Shown piece by piece: positions 25,401 through 35,289 of a stretch of DNA of 64,000 bases; the first letter of the stretch is position 1, and each line of letters opens with the position of its first letter. Source of the DNA: Paracrocinitomix sp040880585 (GTDB lineage: Bacteria; Bacteroidota; Bacteroidia; Flavobacteriales_D; Crocinitomicaceae); NCBI GenBank assembly GCA_040880585.1, contig JBBDID010000035.1, positions 62,001 through 126,000 of the forward strand, in the 5' to 3' direction. The position numbers and the translations under genes are program-made. The notes beneath the pieces were generated by a model that saw only the letters and a program-made list of their open reading frames with translations, had not been told where the DNA came from and did no database searches.

Positions 25401-28400
25401 TGTTCCATTTACAGTCATTGAGCCTGCTGAAATCATTATTGATACAAACGTTATCAATTCAGCTTGCTTTGGGGATTGTTCGGGAGAAGCTTCTGTGAGC
25501 GTTTCAGGCGGAAGCGGTGCATATAATTATGAATGGTTTAATGCGGGTACGGGAGCTTCATTAGGAAACAACAACGACACCATTTCTAATCTTTGTCCGG
25601 GAGACTACTACGCTCAAATTACAGATGGAAATGGATGTGTAGTAAATTCAGACACATTAACCATCACAGAGCTTCCTGAAATTTTTACTTCAGTCATAAG
25701 CACAACAGATGCTACCTGTGGAGTTTGTGACGGCGCTGCAGAAGTTTCTGCTTCAGGAGGGACCGGTACATTTACTTTTAACTGGACTCCAGTGCCTGGA
25801 ACGGGACAGGGCACCGCAAGTGTAACAGGCTTATGTGCGGGGGTGTACAACGTGGTAGCAACCGATCAAGCCGGCTGTTCAGAAAATATTGCTGTAACAA
25901 TAAACAGTGTGGCAGTAGAAGTAACCACCATGAGTGCTACTGACATAACTTGTTTTGGTCTTTGTGATGGAACCGCTACCATTAGCTACACCTCTGTAGA
26001 CCCTCCGTATACTGTTGAATGGTTTGATAATCAGACAGGGCTTCCTATTGGTATTGTTGATGGCCCACCAGCTTCTGAACCAAGCACTGCTAACGGCTTA
26101 TGTGCCGGGGAATATCTTGCAGTATTAACCAATTCAACCGGCTGTGTTACATCAGACACAATAAGCGTAAGCGAGCCTCCTGAAATTACCGGTTCAATTG
26201 TTCCTACCAATGTGAGCTGTAATGGTGCCTGTGACGGGTCAGCAACCGTTTCTGCATCCGGAGGAACAGGACCTTTAACTTACGCATGGAATCCGCTACC
26301 CGGCTCTGGTCAGGGCACGCCAAATGCCAGTGGTTTATGTGCTGGAAACTGGGATGTAACGGTTACGGACAGTTTGGGGTGTAATGAAAATTTTTCCATT
26401 ACTATTTCAGAACCTGTTATTCTTGCGTTTACCACAGAAACCTCTACAGATATCAGTTGTTTTGGCGATTCTGATGGAACAGCCACAGTTATACATTCAG
26501 GAGGCATTGGCCCCTATTCGTATCAATGGTTTGATTGTGATACCGGATTGCCAATCGGACAAACTACTCAAACGGCCACCGGTTTAGGCGAGGGAGATTA
26601 TCAGGTAACAGTAACAGATGTGAACGGTTGTAACATCACCAGCTCTTGTCTTCCGGTAATTGAACCGGATGGATTGACTGCTATCTTAAATAGCAGCCCC
26701 GTTAATTGCTATGACTTTTGTGATGGGCTTATGGATGTTGCTGTCAGCGGAGGTACTTCTCCTTATTTTTATCAATGGCAAGATGAGTTCGGCAACCCTC
26801 TTCTTGGACAAACAAATGACACCATGAACAATGTTTGTCAGGGAGTTTACAATATAGAGGTTACTGACTTCAATGGCTGCTCTCAAACATTTGGCCCTAT
26901 AGATATGACAGCTCCAACCAACCCGTGGGATGTAAGCACTTCACAAACAGATGTTTCTTGTTCTGGAAGCTGTGACGGAACAGCAACAGTTACTGTGTTT
27001 AGTGGTAACACACCACCATACACATTCCAATGGGATGATCCTTTAAATCAAATTACTCCAACGGCTACCAATCTTTGTGCAGGGGTTTATAATGTAACCA
27101 TTTCAGACGCTAACATTTGCGATACTGTAGTCTCTGTAACAATTCTTGATGCCTCCCCTGTTTTTGCAAATGCTGACGTAACTCACGTTTTATGCTTTGG
27201 CGAGTGCACGGGTGAAATCGCTTTATCTCCTTCCGGAGGGAATCCTCCTTATACAGTAACCTGGTCTGATTCACAAGTGGGGGATACTGCATTTGCATTA
27301 TGTGCAGGGCCAATAACCGCTACCATCACTGATGCTTCTGGCTGTACCAAAGACACAACCATTACAATTACTGAACCAACAGAATTATCTATTTCTTCTA
27401 CCTTTTCAAACAATTCATCTTGTGGGATTTGTAATGGTAGTGCTACTGTAAACATTAGTGGAGGAACCCCTTCATACACGTATAATTGGTCTCCGGCACC
27501 AGGTTCAGGGCAGGGAACCAACAATGCAACTGGCCTTTGTCCGGGGATTACCTCAGTAGATATTACAGATCAAAACAACTGTCTTATCACAGAAGTATTT
27601 GCTATTTCAGATATTAATTCCGAATCTCTAACCATGGACTCAACAGATGTGAGTTGCTTTGGAGTTTGTGACGGTGCTGCAGAAGTTATTTATGTGTGTA
27701 GTGACCCCGGATGTACAAACCAATGGTATGATGGAACAACTGGGACTGCAATCCCAGGAGAAACGGCAACCACTATTTCTTCTTTGTGTACAGGTGACTA
27801 CTATGTAGAAGTTACAAACGCATCCGGCTGTGTTGCTGTTGGGTTAACGACAATTACCGGCCCCACACAAATTATGGCCAATGACAGTATTACTCCTATT
27901 AGCTGTAACGGTGCTGCAGATGGGGAGGTCTTCCTCACGCCATCTGGTGGTTCAGGCGCAGGGTATACCTATGTTTGGACCCCGGCACCTCCAAACGGGC
28001 AGGGAACCGATCAGGCGCTCAATTTAACGGCAGGTACCTGGTGTGTTGATATAACGGACGGAACCAGCTGTACGCAGAGTTATTGCTTTGATCTTAACAA
28101 TCCTTCTCCCATTTCTATTACTCCAACGATTACCGATCCGTCTTGTAATGGAAGTTGTAATGGTATAATTTCTGTTTCGGTTAGCGGTGGATATGGTGGT
28201 TATACCTATCAGTGGCTAGATGGTGGAGGCACACCAATCCCCGGAGAAACGAACTCTCTTATTAGTGGTCTTTGCTCTGGAAATCATACGATAGAAGTTA
28301 CAGATGCAGGAGGATGTGTTGCGTCTCTAACTATTACATTAACTGAGCCCAGTCCAATAACATCTCCCATCACAGAAACAGACATTACCTGTTTCGGGGA

Positions 28401-31400
28401 TTGTAATGGAACGGCTACTGTTAATCCTTCAGGTGGATTTGCTCCTTACATTATAAATTGGTATAACTCCACTACCGGCTTGCTAATTGGTCAGTCAGGA
28501 ACTACTGCAACGAACTTATGTCAAGGTGATTATCATGCCATTATTACAGATAATAACGGCTGTAATTTAATCACTCCTTCAGTAACCGTAGACGAACCTG
28601 CTGAATTGACCTGGACACTAAACTCAAATGACGCAAGCTGTTTTGGTGTGTGTGATGGAGACGCTGAAATTATTCCGGCAGGAGGCACACCTGTCTATCA
28701 ATATGAGTGGCTTGACATTACCGGCACTCCAATTGTAGGAGGCACTAACGCTGCGGTTTCTAACCTTTGTGAAGGAAACTATAGTGTTGAACTTACAGAT
28801 GACAATGGCTGCTCTTCTGGACAGTTGGCAGTAGATATCAATGGATTCCCTGAAATAACTGCAAATGTCTTCAGTAATGATGCTACTTGTGGTGTTTCGG
28901 ATGGTAATGCTACCGTTTTTCCAAATGGTGGCAACCCCGGCTATACTTATCAGTGGTTGGATGATGTCATGACCCCTTTGGCGGGAGAAACCAATAACAC
29001 ACTCATAAACGTGTCTTCGGGGATATACTATGTTGAGGTTTCAGATGCCAACGGCTGTACAGAAGTATTCCAGGCCACAATAAGTGACCTTCCTTCTACC
29101 ACTTTAACATGGGATGCAGTGAATCACCCTTCTTGTTTTGGAGGAAATGACGGTAGTCTTGAAATAACTACAACAGCGGTTAATCCTCCATTAGTATATA
29201 CCTGGAATCCAGGAGGAATTATAGCAGAAGACCCAACCAATTTAACAGCCGGCACCTGGACACTTCAAATTACAGATGCTATGGGTTGTATTAACTTTTA
29301 TGATACTACATTGGTAGACCCGATAGAACTGAATGTTTCATCCACTTCAACACCATCTGACTGCGGTCAATGTAATGGTACGATTGACTTATCAATTACA
29401 GGAGGAACAGGAAGCATTGACGTGATGTGGAATAATTCATTAACAGGTACATCTATAACTGACCTATGTGCAAGCATCTATGAAGCTCAGATTACGGATG
29501 ACAATGGATGTCTTCTTGTTGAACAAGTGGAGGTTCCAAATACAGGAGGGTTAACTGCTAACCAAACAGTAACAGCCATTAGTTGCGCCGGAAGTTGTGA
29601 CGGCGAAGTGACAGTATCAGGGAACGGTGGTACTGCTCCTTATTCTTACTTATGGTTACATGACAATTCTACTTCTGACACCCAAATTGGGCTTTGTGCA
29701 GGTTCTTATTACGTAGAAGTATCTGATATGGTTGGTTGTACTTTTACAGTTGAGGTCGTTATGCCTGATCCGCCTGCAATTGAAGCAGTGGCTACCATTA
29801 ACAATCCTGCTTGTGGTCTCAACGACGGCTCTATAACGGTTTCCTCTTCAAGTGGAATATTACCCCATTCTTATCAATGGGACACAGGGCCAACCACCAA
29901 TGCAATTAGCAACCTCAGTGCGGGAACTTATACGCTCACAATAACTGATAACGCCGGGTGTGCGGCAGACTTTACTTACGGATTAAGCAACAGCAATGCT
30001 GCAGTTGTTCAACTTGCAGCCAGTGATATTAACTGTTCAGGAATATGCGACGGAGAAATTGACACTTTATCTGCAACCGGAGGTACTCCGGTCTACACCT
30101 TCCAATGGTTAGATGAAACAGGCGCTCCACTGGGAATAAACACCCCACTTATTACCGGTCTGTGTGAAGGAGATTATATCCTTGAAACCACCGATAATGC
30201 TGGGTGTGTTTCTTATGTCTCTGCTTCAATTTCTGAGCCGGATACAATTTTACTCAACCCAATGGTTGAATTTGACCCTAGTTGTAATGGGCTATGTGAC
30301 GGTCAGTTGATTTCAAACCCTTTTGGAGGAACACTTCCTTTTAGTTTCTTGTGGGATGATCCGGATGGCCAAACTAATTTAACCGCCGACAGTCTCTGTG
30401 CAGGAACCTATAACCTGTTGATTACAGATGCAAATGGCTGTGTTGCTAACCAATCCGGCACAATAATTGACCCTCCGGCAATCTCTGTTCTCACCGATAA
30501 TTTAGTGGATGCCACTTGTCATAACTCCCCGGATGGTGAAATAGCGATCTCCATTTCAGGCGGAACACCGGGCTATACTACACAATGGGTATCTCAAACA
30601 TTGACTGACACCCTTACTACTGAAGACATTCAAGGCCTGTTGCCTATGAACTATTATTTAACCGTAACAGACACGAATGGTTGTATCTATCAGGACACCA
30701 TACTTGTAGACACTGCATTGGTTGTTTTGGCAAATGCTGGTTTAGACACCTTATTGTGTTCAGGTTTTGGAACCATTCTAACGGCCACTTCAACGGTTGA
30801 TCCAAATGCTACATTTACCTGGTATGATACCTCTTCGACAACCTTGAGTAATACAGCTCAACTGGGAGTTAACAATTCTGCAGGTGTCGAATACTATATT
30901 GTTGAAGCAAGCTTTAATGGTTGTAGCCACACAGATACCGTAATCGTTACAACAGCTTCTCCGTTTTCAGCTGATGCCGGGCCGGACCTTGAAATGTTTG
31001 CTACTCAAACAGAGGTGATTGGTGGAAACCCAACCTCTTCTGAAATTTCACACGTCTACAATTGGACTCCTTCAAACTATTTGTCGGATACTACTTCATC
31101 CAACCCAAGCATTATTGAGCCTATGTCATCAGGATGGTATTATGTTACCGTAACGGATACGAACGGTTGTACGGCCATTGACTCTATGTACCTTGAACTC
31201 CGGCCGGAGCTCGTCATTCCTGATGGTATTTCGCCGGATGGAAACGGCTTAAATGACACCTGGATACTGGATTTCTTAGAACTTTATCCGGGCGTAGCAG
31301 TAAGTATTAATGTATACAATAGATGGGGAGAACCATTGTTCAACTCTGATGAAAACTATCAGGACGATTGGGGGGGAACAACCCGAGACGGAAAACGTTT

Positions 31401-31488
31401 ACCGGCCGGCACCTATTATTATACAATAGAAATAGATCATGAAGACTTTCCGGAACCATTTACCGGTCCAATAACAATCATGTGGTAA
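22456..31488 (+). CDS. Giant SprB-repeat surface protein (T9SS cargo)
   Basis: About 3,010 residues from the ATG at 22456 (the frame opens at 22432, but MKKFNLKLL starts the signal peptide). After the leader comes DYYWVNGSGNWNDP, a common N-terminus of large Bacteroidota surface proteins, and a ~200-residue region of beta-helix appearance. Then about 31 SprB-type repeats of ~80 residues follow. A typical unit has a (S/T)C(F/N)G.C(D/N)G start, GG..PY.Y.W in the middle, LCAG.Y.V.VTD.NGC, then an (I/V).EP linker. The end is a type B sorting domain (PDGISPDGNGLNDTW, INVYNRWGEP, DGKRLPAGTYYY). SprB-like adhesins drive gliding on surfaces. The partner SprF gene starts 11 bp later. Confidence 0.92.
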   Translation: MKKFNLKLLKPVVVLIAFAITQNVFAADYYWVNGSGNWNDPAHWSTSSGGIADANIPDATDNIIFDPSSFSNESYPVVYLTNDVSIGGLEFSAQKTISILGENNSLTVQGDFIANSKFYLLLNRLVFSSNVNLNHTIQTAHHDIGANIVFEAGSWTLNSSLKTTIGKSISFESGSVYSNGQSIFSEYIYANTNTVTLDFSGSVVYAAHSMNLEKANDLGTQANFFTGELEVTAAQKGGFLGSQSTFTKDQTTLCDDLTLTIDIVTIDYNGGWNVSCNDSCDGQIIITASGTPGPYSYRIKNTTPFTSQTVYDDLCADNYLITVVDSSNELGGPGSGIYYQCSVSELISPPPPLQLDLLGVIATSCPTSCDGQAFTSPQGGTAPYTVSWSPSGEVTSNPVALCSGDNEAVVVDDNGCIIDTSFSIPSPPPISVSLTFTEPTCNGDCDGEVDINPAGGNGGPYTYSWSPVPTSGQGTNPGIGFCAGPIDLSIFDVDGCQQDTTFTMTEPPVLTITASQLADATCFNACDGQATSTPAGGAGGNTFEWFTCAGVSTGITDQNPTTLCAGDYFVVVTDNGGTGCTAQSACITINEPTEVLADAQVYQISCFGICDGAVDVDASGGTPLYSYSWVTVPAGVGVGASDSLAGMCAGIFEVTVTDDNGCTSEPDTVEIIEPPQLTLSIAETDPTCYDLCDGSATATAGGGTPGYLYNWTPAPGTGQGTDTPTDMCAGTYDLEVTDQNGCTITDQVTLTAPPLYDISSTQTNLQCAGDANGTISVTVNSGGSGSGYTYSWAPAPPIGAGTDSVSGLTAGIWCVTISDDMACDTTLCFTITEPPVLTVNASVISQVSCFGDCNGSAQVVINGGVSPYDILWDDPSAQTTAVAGGLCAGNYIVTVTDDNGCDNTDNITITEPGPFDLDTSHTDISCFGDCSGTATVTVNSGGIGPYNHQWDDPLLQTSTTATNLCAGNYTVTITDQNLCDTIVPFTVIEPAEIIIDTNVINSACFGDCSGEASVSVSGGSGAYNYEWFNAGTGASLGNNNDTISNLCPGDYYAQITDGNGCVVNSDTLTITELPEIFTSVISTTDATCGVCDGAAEVSASGGTGTFTFNWTPVPGTGQGTASVTGLCAGVYNVVATDQAGCSENIAVTINSVAVEVTTMSATDITCFGLCDGTATISYTSVDPPYTVEWFDNQTGLPIGIVDGPPASEPSTANGLCAGEYLAVLTNSTGCVTSDTISVSEPPEITGSIVPTNVSCNGACDGSATVSASGGTGPLTYAWNPLPGSGQGTPNASGLCAGNWDVTVTDSLGCNENFSITISEPVILAFTTETSTDISCFGDSDGTATVIHSGGIGPYSYQWFDCDTGLPIGQTTQTATGLGEGDYQVTVTDVNGCNITSSCLPVIEPDGLTAILNSSPVNCYDFCDGLMDVAVSGGTSPYFYQWQDEFGNPLLGQTNDTMNNVCQGVYNIEVTDFNGCSQTFGPIDMTAPTNPWDVSTSQTDVSCSGSCDGTATVTVFSGNTPPYTFQWDDPLNQITPTATNLCAGVYNVTISDANICDTVVSVTILDASPVFANADVTHVLCFGECTGEIALSPSGGNPPYTVTWSDSQVGDTAFALCAGPITATITDASGCTKDTTITITEPTELSISSTFSNNSSCGICNGSATVNISGGTPSYTYNWSPAPGSGQGTNNATGLCPGITSVDITDQNNCLITEVFAISDINSESLTMDSTDVSCFGVCDGAAEVIYVCSDPGCTNQWYDGTTGTAIPGETATTISSLCTGDYYVEVTNASGCVAVGLTTITGPTQIMANDSITPISCNGAADGEVFLTPSGGSGAGYTYVWTPAPPNGQGTDQALNLTAGTWCVDITDGTSCTQSYCFDLNNPSPISITPTITDPSCNGSCNGIISVSVSGGYGGYTYQWLDGGGTPIPGETNSLISGLCSGNHTIEVTDAGGCVASLTITLTEPSPITSPITETDITCFGDCNGTATVNPSGGFAPYIINWYNSTTGLLIGQSGTTATNLCQGDYHAIITDNNGCNLITPSVTVDEPAELTWTLNSNDASCFGVCDGDAEIIPAGGTPVYQYEWLDITGTPIVGGTNAAVSNLCEGNYSVELTDDNGCSSGQLAVDINGFPEITANVFSNDATCGVSDGNATVFPNGGNPGYTYQWLDDVMTPLAGETNNTLINVSSGIYYVEVSDANGCTEVFQATISDLPSTTLTWDAVNHPSCFGGNDGSLEITTTAVNPPLVYTWNPGGIIAEDPTNLTAGTWTLQITDAMGCINFYDTTLVDPIELNVSSTSTPSDCGQCNGTIDLSITGGTGSIDVMWNNSLTGTSITDLCASIYEAQITDDNGCLLVEQVEVPNTGGLTANQTVTAISCAGSCDGEVTVSGNGGTAPYSYLWLHDNSTSDTQIGLCAGSYYVEVSDMVGCTFTVEVVMPDPPAIEAVATINNPACGLNDGSITVSSSSGILPHSYQWDTGPTTNAISNLSAGTYTLTITDNAGCAADFTYGLSNSNAAVVQLAASDINCSGICDGEIDTLSATGGTPVYTFQWLDETGAPLGINTPLITGLCEGDYILETTDNAGCVSYVSASISEPDTILLNPMVEFDPSCNGLCDGQLISNPFGGTLPFSFLWDDPDGQTNLTADSLCAGTYNLLITDANGCVANQSGTIIDPPAISVLTDNLVDATCHNSPDGEIAISISGGTPGYTTQWVSQTLTDTLTTEDIQGLLPMNYYLTVTDTNGCIYQDTILVDTALVVLANAGLDTLLCSGFGTILTATSTVDPNATFTWYDTSSTTLSNTAQLGVNNSAGVEYYIVEASFNGCSHTDTVIVTTASPFSADAGPDLEMFATQTEVIGGNPTSSEISHVYNWTPSNYLSDTTSSNPSIIEPMSSGWYYVTVTDTNGCTAIDSMYLELRPELVIPDGISPDGNGLNDTWILDFLELYPGVAVSINVYNRWGEPLFNSDENYQDDWGGTTRDGKRLPAGTYYYTIEIDHEDFPEPFTGPITIMW

Positions 31489-31499
31489 ATCGTTAATAG

Positions 31500-32420
31500 A
31501 TGAAAAGAATTATCCTCATACCAATCATTTTGTTTTCGTGCATTGTTTACGGACAGCAACTGCCACAATACACGCAATATATGTTTAACCATTACGCCTT
31601 TAATCCGGCATATGCAGGAGTAAATAAGTATTGGGAAGGCACATCTGTCAATCGTTACCAATGGATTGGTATCACAGACGCCCCCAGAACGTTTACGCTT
31701 TCCGCTCATGGGCCACTAAAAAATGAAAAAATAGGCCTTGGTGGTTATGTGTATACAGATGTTGTTGGTCCAACCAGAAGAATTGGCTTTCAGTCTTCTT
31801 TTACTTATCATGTAAAATTAACTGATGGTCTTGATCTGTCTTTTGGATTATCTGTCGGATTTAACCAATGGTTGCTGGATGCAGATAAAATTACCACTTA
31901 TCACGACAATGATTTTTATTTTTCAAATGGATTGCTAAAATCCTTTGATCCGGATGCAAAATTTGGTTTATGGCTTTATCATGACGATTGGTATTTTGGC
32001 GCCTCAATTGGACAGATGTTCCACAATAAATTATCCTTTTTGGAAACTCAAACCGGCTCAGAAAGCTTTATGGAAGATCATTTTTACTTCACCGGAGGAT
32101 ACACTTTTAAAATTGGAGATGATTGGGCCATTGAACCCACTACTCTTTTAAAGTTAGGGTTGCCCGCACCTGTTAAGCTTGACGTCAATGTTAGGGGTAT
32201 TTATAAAGAGTCCGTTTGGCTTGGGTTTGGGTGGAGAAGCAATGACGCCATTACAACTATGGTCGGTTATACCTACAAAAAAATGCTCTCCATTGGTTAC
32301 GCATTTGATATTTCTACTACTCAGCTAAAAAGCTTTAACACCGGAACCCATGAACTGATGCTGGGAATTAAGTTTGGATCCGGAAGGTCAACCCCGACAG
32401 ATCAACCTTCTTTGGAATAA
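31500..32420 (+). CDS. PorP/SprF-family protein paired with the giant adhesin
   Basis: 306 residues: a signal peptide, then YTQYMFNHYAFNPAYAGV, the hallmark PorP/SprF start, and an outer-membrane barrel pattern to the end. It lies 11 bp after the SprB-repeat gene, as sprF follows sprB in Flavobacterium johnsoniae, so it is probably required for its export or attachment. It differs clearly from the paralogues at 21403 and 38767. Confidence 0.92.
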   Translation: MKRIILIPIILFSCIVYGQQLPQYTQYMFNHYAFNPAYAGVNKYWEGTSVNRYQWIGITDAPRTFTLSAHGPLKNEKIGLGGYVYTDVVGPTRRIGFQSSFTYHVKLTDGLDLSFGLSVGFNQWLLDADKITTYHDNDFYFSNGLLKSFDPDAKFGLWLYHDDWYFGASIGQMFHNKLSFLETQTGSESFMEDHFYFTGGYTFKIGDDWAIEPTTLLKLGLPAPVKLDVNVRGIYKESVWLGFGWRSNDAITTMVGYTYKKMLSIGYAFDISTTQLKSFNTGTHELMLGIKFGSGRSTPTDQPSLE

Positions 32421-32452
32421 ATGGTTTATCTTCATACTAATTACCCCCCTTT

Positions 32453-34906
32453 ATGAAGACTCTTTTTGCTCTTGCTGTTACGATTGCTTTTCTTCTGCCT
32501 GCTCATGCGCAAAATTATACGCAAAACATTCGGGGATCGGTTGTGGATAGCGAAACACACTATCCCTTAACCGGTGCAAAAGTTAAGGTCATTACTACTG
32601 AGCCGATAAAAGGAGCTATTTGTGACGAAGAAGGTAAGTTTATCATTTCTGGTGTTCCAATCGGTAAGCATACGCTTGAGGTTACTTCTATCGGTTACTT
32701 AAAAAACACGGTTACCGTTGTTATAAACAGTGGAAAAGAAACCATCCTCAATATCGCTTTAGAAGAATCCTCAATCGTGGGAAAAGAAGTGGTAGTAACC
32801 GGAAGAGAAAAGGGCGAGGTTATCAATGAAATGGCAACCGTAAGTGCAACCAGTTTTTCTGTTGAAGAAACTAACAGGTATGCAGGGAGTAGAGGAGACC
32901 CCGCAAGAATGATGTCCAATTATGCCGGTGCTCAAGGAACAGATGATTCCAGAAATGATCTGGTGATCAGGGGTAATTCTCCTTTGGGAATTATGTATCG
33001 AATTGAAGGGGTAAGTATTCCCAATCCTAATCATTTTGCTGTTGCCGGCTCTACAGGTGGTCCCGTCACCATTTTAAACAATAAATTTTTGGGTAATTCT
33101 GACTTTTTCATGAGTGCTTTTCCTGCTGAATATGGGAATAGTATTGCGGGAATATTCGATTTACGGCTTAGAAAAGGAAATAACCGCCTTCATGAATTTT
33201 CAGGACAATTTGGTTTTTTAGGCACAGAAGTGTTATTTGAGGGTCCTATCTCTAAAAAGTCAGGTGCCAGCTATCTGGCTATGGGCAGGTATTCTACTTT
33301 GGGTCTTTTCGATAAAATAGGTTTTAAATATGGTACGGATGCCGTTCCTCTTTATGGAGATGGTGCGTTAAAATTAGATTTCCCCTTAAAAAAAGGAGGC
33401 AATCTTTCTATTTGGGGATTAGCCGGTAGCAGTGATATCAGCATTTTAATTTCAGATCAACAGATTCCTGATCAGGACGCTTTTGGTGAGCAGGATCGGG
33501 ATCAGCTTTTCGGTACTGATATGGCTATTGGAGGAATTACGTACAAAAAACCGGTCAGCAAAAAGACCTTTTTAAAAGCTTCATTGAGCCATGCTTTTCA
33601 GCAACAAAGCTCCAGACATCAATATATTTTACGGGAATTAAACAGTAGTGGTGAATGGAACTATTTGGCTCAGCCATTTGATATGATGGGTTACCGTTAC
33701 CGCATTAATACAACCTCTGCCTATTTTAGTATCAATCACAAAATCAACAACAAGCATCTTATTAAAGCCGGGATGAACCTGGATATGTATTTGTTGGATA
33801 TGAAAGATTCTATTAGAAATGACATTACAGACTCCACTTCTGCTTTCAGATATCGCTGGGATTATGAATCAGCCACCCCCGATTTTCTTGCCCAACTTTT
33901 TGTGCAATGGAAGTATAAAATCAGTCCGCGATTTACATTCAATGCAGGACTTCACAGCCAGTATTTTACTTTGAGCAATTCTATTTCCCCGGTTGAGCCC
34001 CGGCTAGGTCTAAAATATGCAGTGGATGAGAAAAACACAATTGCCATGGGGTTAGGGATGCATTCACAACATCACCCCCTATACATCTACACTTACCATT
34101 TGAATGAGGGGCAAAATAAAGTTTACCACAACTTGGATATTGATTTTAGCAGAAGTCTTCATTCGGTTTTAAGTTATACTACCCGCATTAAAAAAACTAT
34201 GAGCTTTAAAACCGAAGTCTATTATCAATATTTATATGACATCCCTGTAACAGTTGAGCCTTCTGCTTTTTCAATTCTTAATCAGGGAAGCGGGTTTTCA
34301 CGTTTTTTCCCGGATGAGCTGGAAAATAGCGGAACCGGTCAAAACTACGGCATTGAGTTTACCTTGCAAAAATACTTCGATAAAAGCTTCTTTTTCATGA
34401 CAACGCTCAGTCTCTATAACTCACAATACCGAGGCAGTGATGGGGTTTTAAGAAGTACAGATTTCAACAGCAATTACATAGCTAACGGTTTAGTAGGGAA
34501 AGAATTCAAGTTTGGAGAAAACAACAAACACACGATCGCTTTGGGATTAAATGCTACTTATGCGGGAGGTAAAAGACATGGTATAATCGACCCGGTGATG
34601 ACAGATTCTTTGAAAGAATTGGTTTTTATTGATTCTGCTTACAATTCGCTCCGATTTGACTATTATTTCAGGTTGGATTTTAAAATCAACTACACGCTCA
34701 ACACGCCAAAAGTTACTCATGAATTTGGTCTTGACTTAATAAATGTTACCTTTCGTGATAATATTCTTGGTTGGACCTATACTCCAAATGAGGATAACCC
34801 ATCTGAACCGTATCAGAAACGCTCACAACTTGGTTTTTTGCCTATTTTTTATTATAAAATAGATTTCAAAGTTGCCGGACGTTCAATACCGGATCAATTG
34901 GAATAA
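32453..34906 (+). CDS. TonB-dependent receptor with carboxypeptidase-like N-terminal domain
   Basis: 817 residues. After a signal peptide (ending AHAQ) comes a CarboxypepD-reg-like domain (IRGSVVDSETHYPLTGAKV ... GKHTLEVTSIGY). Then come the plug (LVIRGNSPLGIMYRIEGV) and a long outer-membrane barrel to the C-terminus. No SusD partner follows, so this is not a classic glycan-uptake pair; iron, peptide or another substrate is possible. It may form an operon with the upstream SprF gene (32 bp gap). Confidence 0.88.
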   Translation: MKTLFALAVTIAFLLPAHAQNYTQNIRGSVVDSETHYPLTGAKVKVITTEPIKGAICDEEGKFIISGVPIGKHTLEVTSIGYLKNTVTVVINSGKETILNIALEESSIVGKEVVVTGREKGEVINEMATVSATSFSVEETNRYAGSRGDPARMMSNYAGAQGTDDSRNDLVIRGNSPLGIMYRIEGVSIPNPNHFAVAGSTGGPVTILNNKFLGNSDFFMSAFPAEYGNSIAGIFDLRLRKGNNRLHEFSGQFGFLGTEVLFEGPISKKSGASYLAMGRYSTLGLFDKIGFKYGTDAVPLYGDGALKLDFPLKKGGNLSIWGLAGSSDISILISDQQIPDQDAFGEQDRDQLFGTDMAIGGITYKKPVSKKTFLKASLSHAFQQQSSRHQYILRELNSSGEWNYLAQPFDMMGYRYRINTTSAYFSINHKINNKHLIKAGMNLDMYLLDMKDSIRNDITDSTSAFRYRWDYESATPDFLAQLFVQWKYKISPRFTFNAGLHSQYFTLSNSISPVEPRLGLKYAVDEKNTIAMGLGMHSQHHPLYIYTYHLNEGQNKVYHNLDIDFSRSLHSVLSYTTRIKKTMSFKTEVYYQYLYDIPVTVEPSAFSILNQGSGFSRFFPDELENSGTGQNYGIEFTLQKYFDKSFFFMTTLSLYNSQYRGSDGVLRSTDFNSNYIANGLVGKEFKFGENNKHTIALGLNATYAGGKRHGIIDPVMTDSLKELVFIDSAYNSLRFDYYFRLDFKINYTLNTPKVTHEFGLDLINVTFRDNILGWTYTPNEDNPSEPYQKRSQLGFLPIFYYKIDFKVAGRSIPDQLE

Positions 34907-34926
34907 TTTAACTTTATACCCCCCTA

Positions 34927-35271
34927 ATGAACACTTGTATAACGTGTGATAAAAAATTTGAAGGCAGAGCAAATAAAAGGTTCTGCTCTATTTCCTGTAA
35001 GAATAAATACCACAATAAAAAGAACCGGGAAAAAGAAGCTGTTGTACATGAAATTAACAAGATTTTACATAAAAACTGGGTTACGCTACATCAACTCTAT
35101 GATATCTATCGAAGCTCCCCAATTTCTATGGATGTAGCTGAAGCTTATGGCTTTAATAAAAACTATTTCACTCATATTCACAACAGTCCTTTCGGTGAAA
35201 AGTATACTATGATCTACGACCTTGGCTTAAAGAGCCACATTGACAACAAGATACAAATCATCAAGATTTAA
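34927..35271 (+). CDS. Small zinc-ribbon protein, unknown
   Basis: 114 residues. The first 30 form a compact Cys cluster, CITCDKKFEGRANKRFCS, with a second pair (CxxxC) completing a zinc ribbon of the DUF2116-like type. The rest is helical and basic. It lies 20 bp after the TonB receptor and 18 bp before the S9 peptidase. A nucleic-acid-binding role is a guess. Confidence 0.65.
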   Translation: MNTCITCDKKFEGRANKRFCSISCKNKYHNKKNREKEAVVHEINKILHKNWVTLHQLYDIYRSSPISMDVAEAYGFNKNYFTHIHNSPFGEKYTMIYDLGLKSHIDNKIQIIKI

Positions 35272-35289
35272 CCTTTTATCCGCTTTTGA

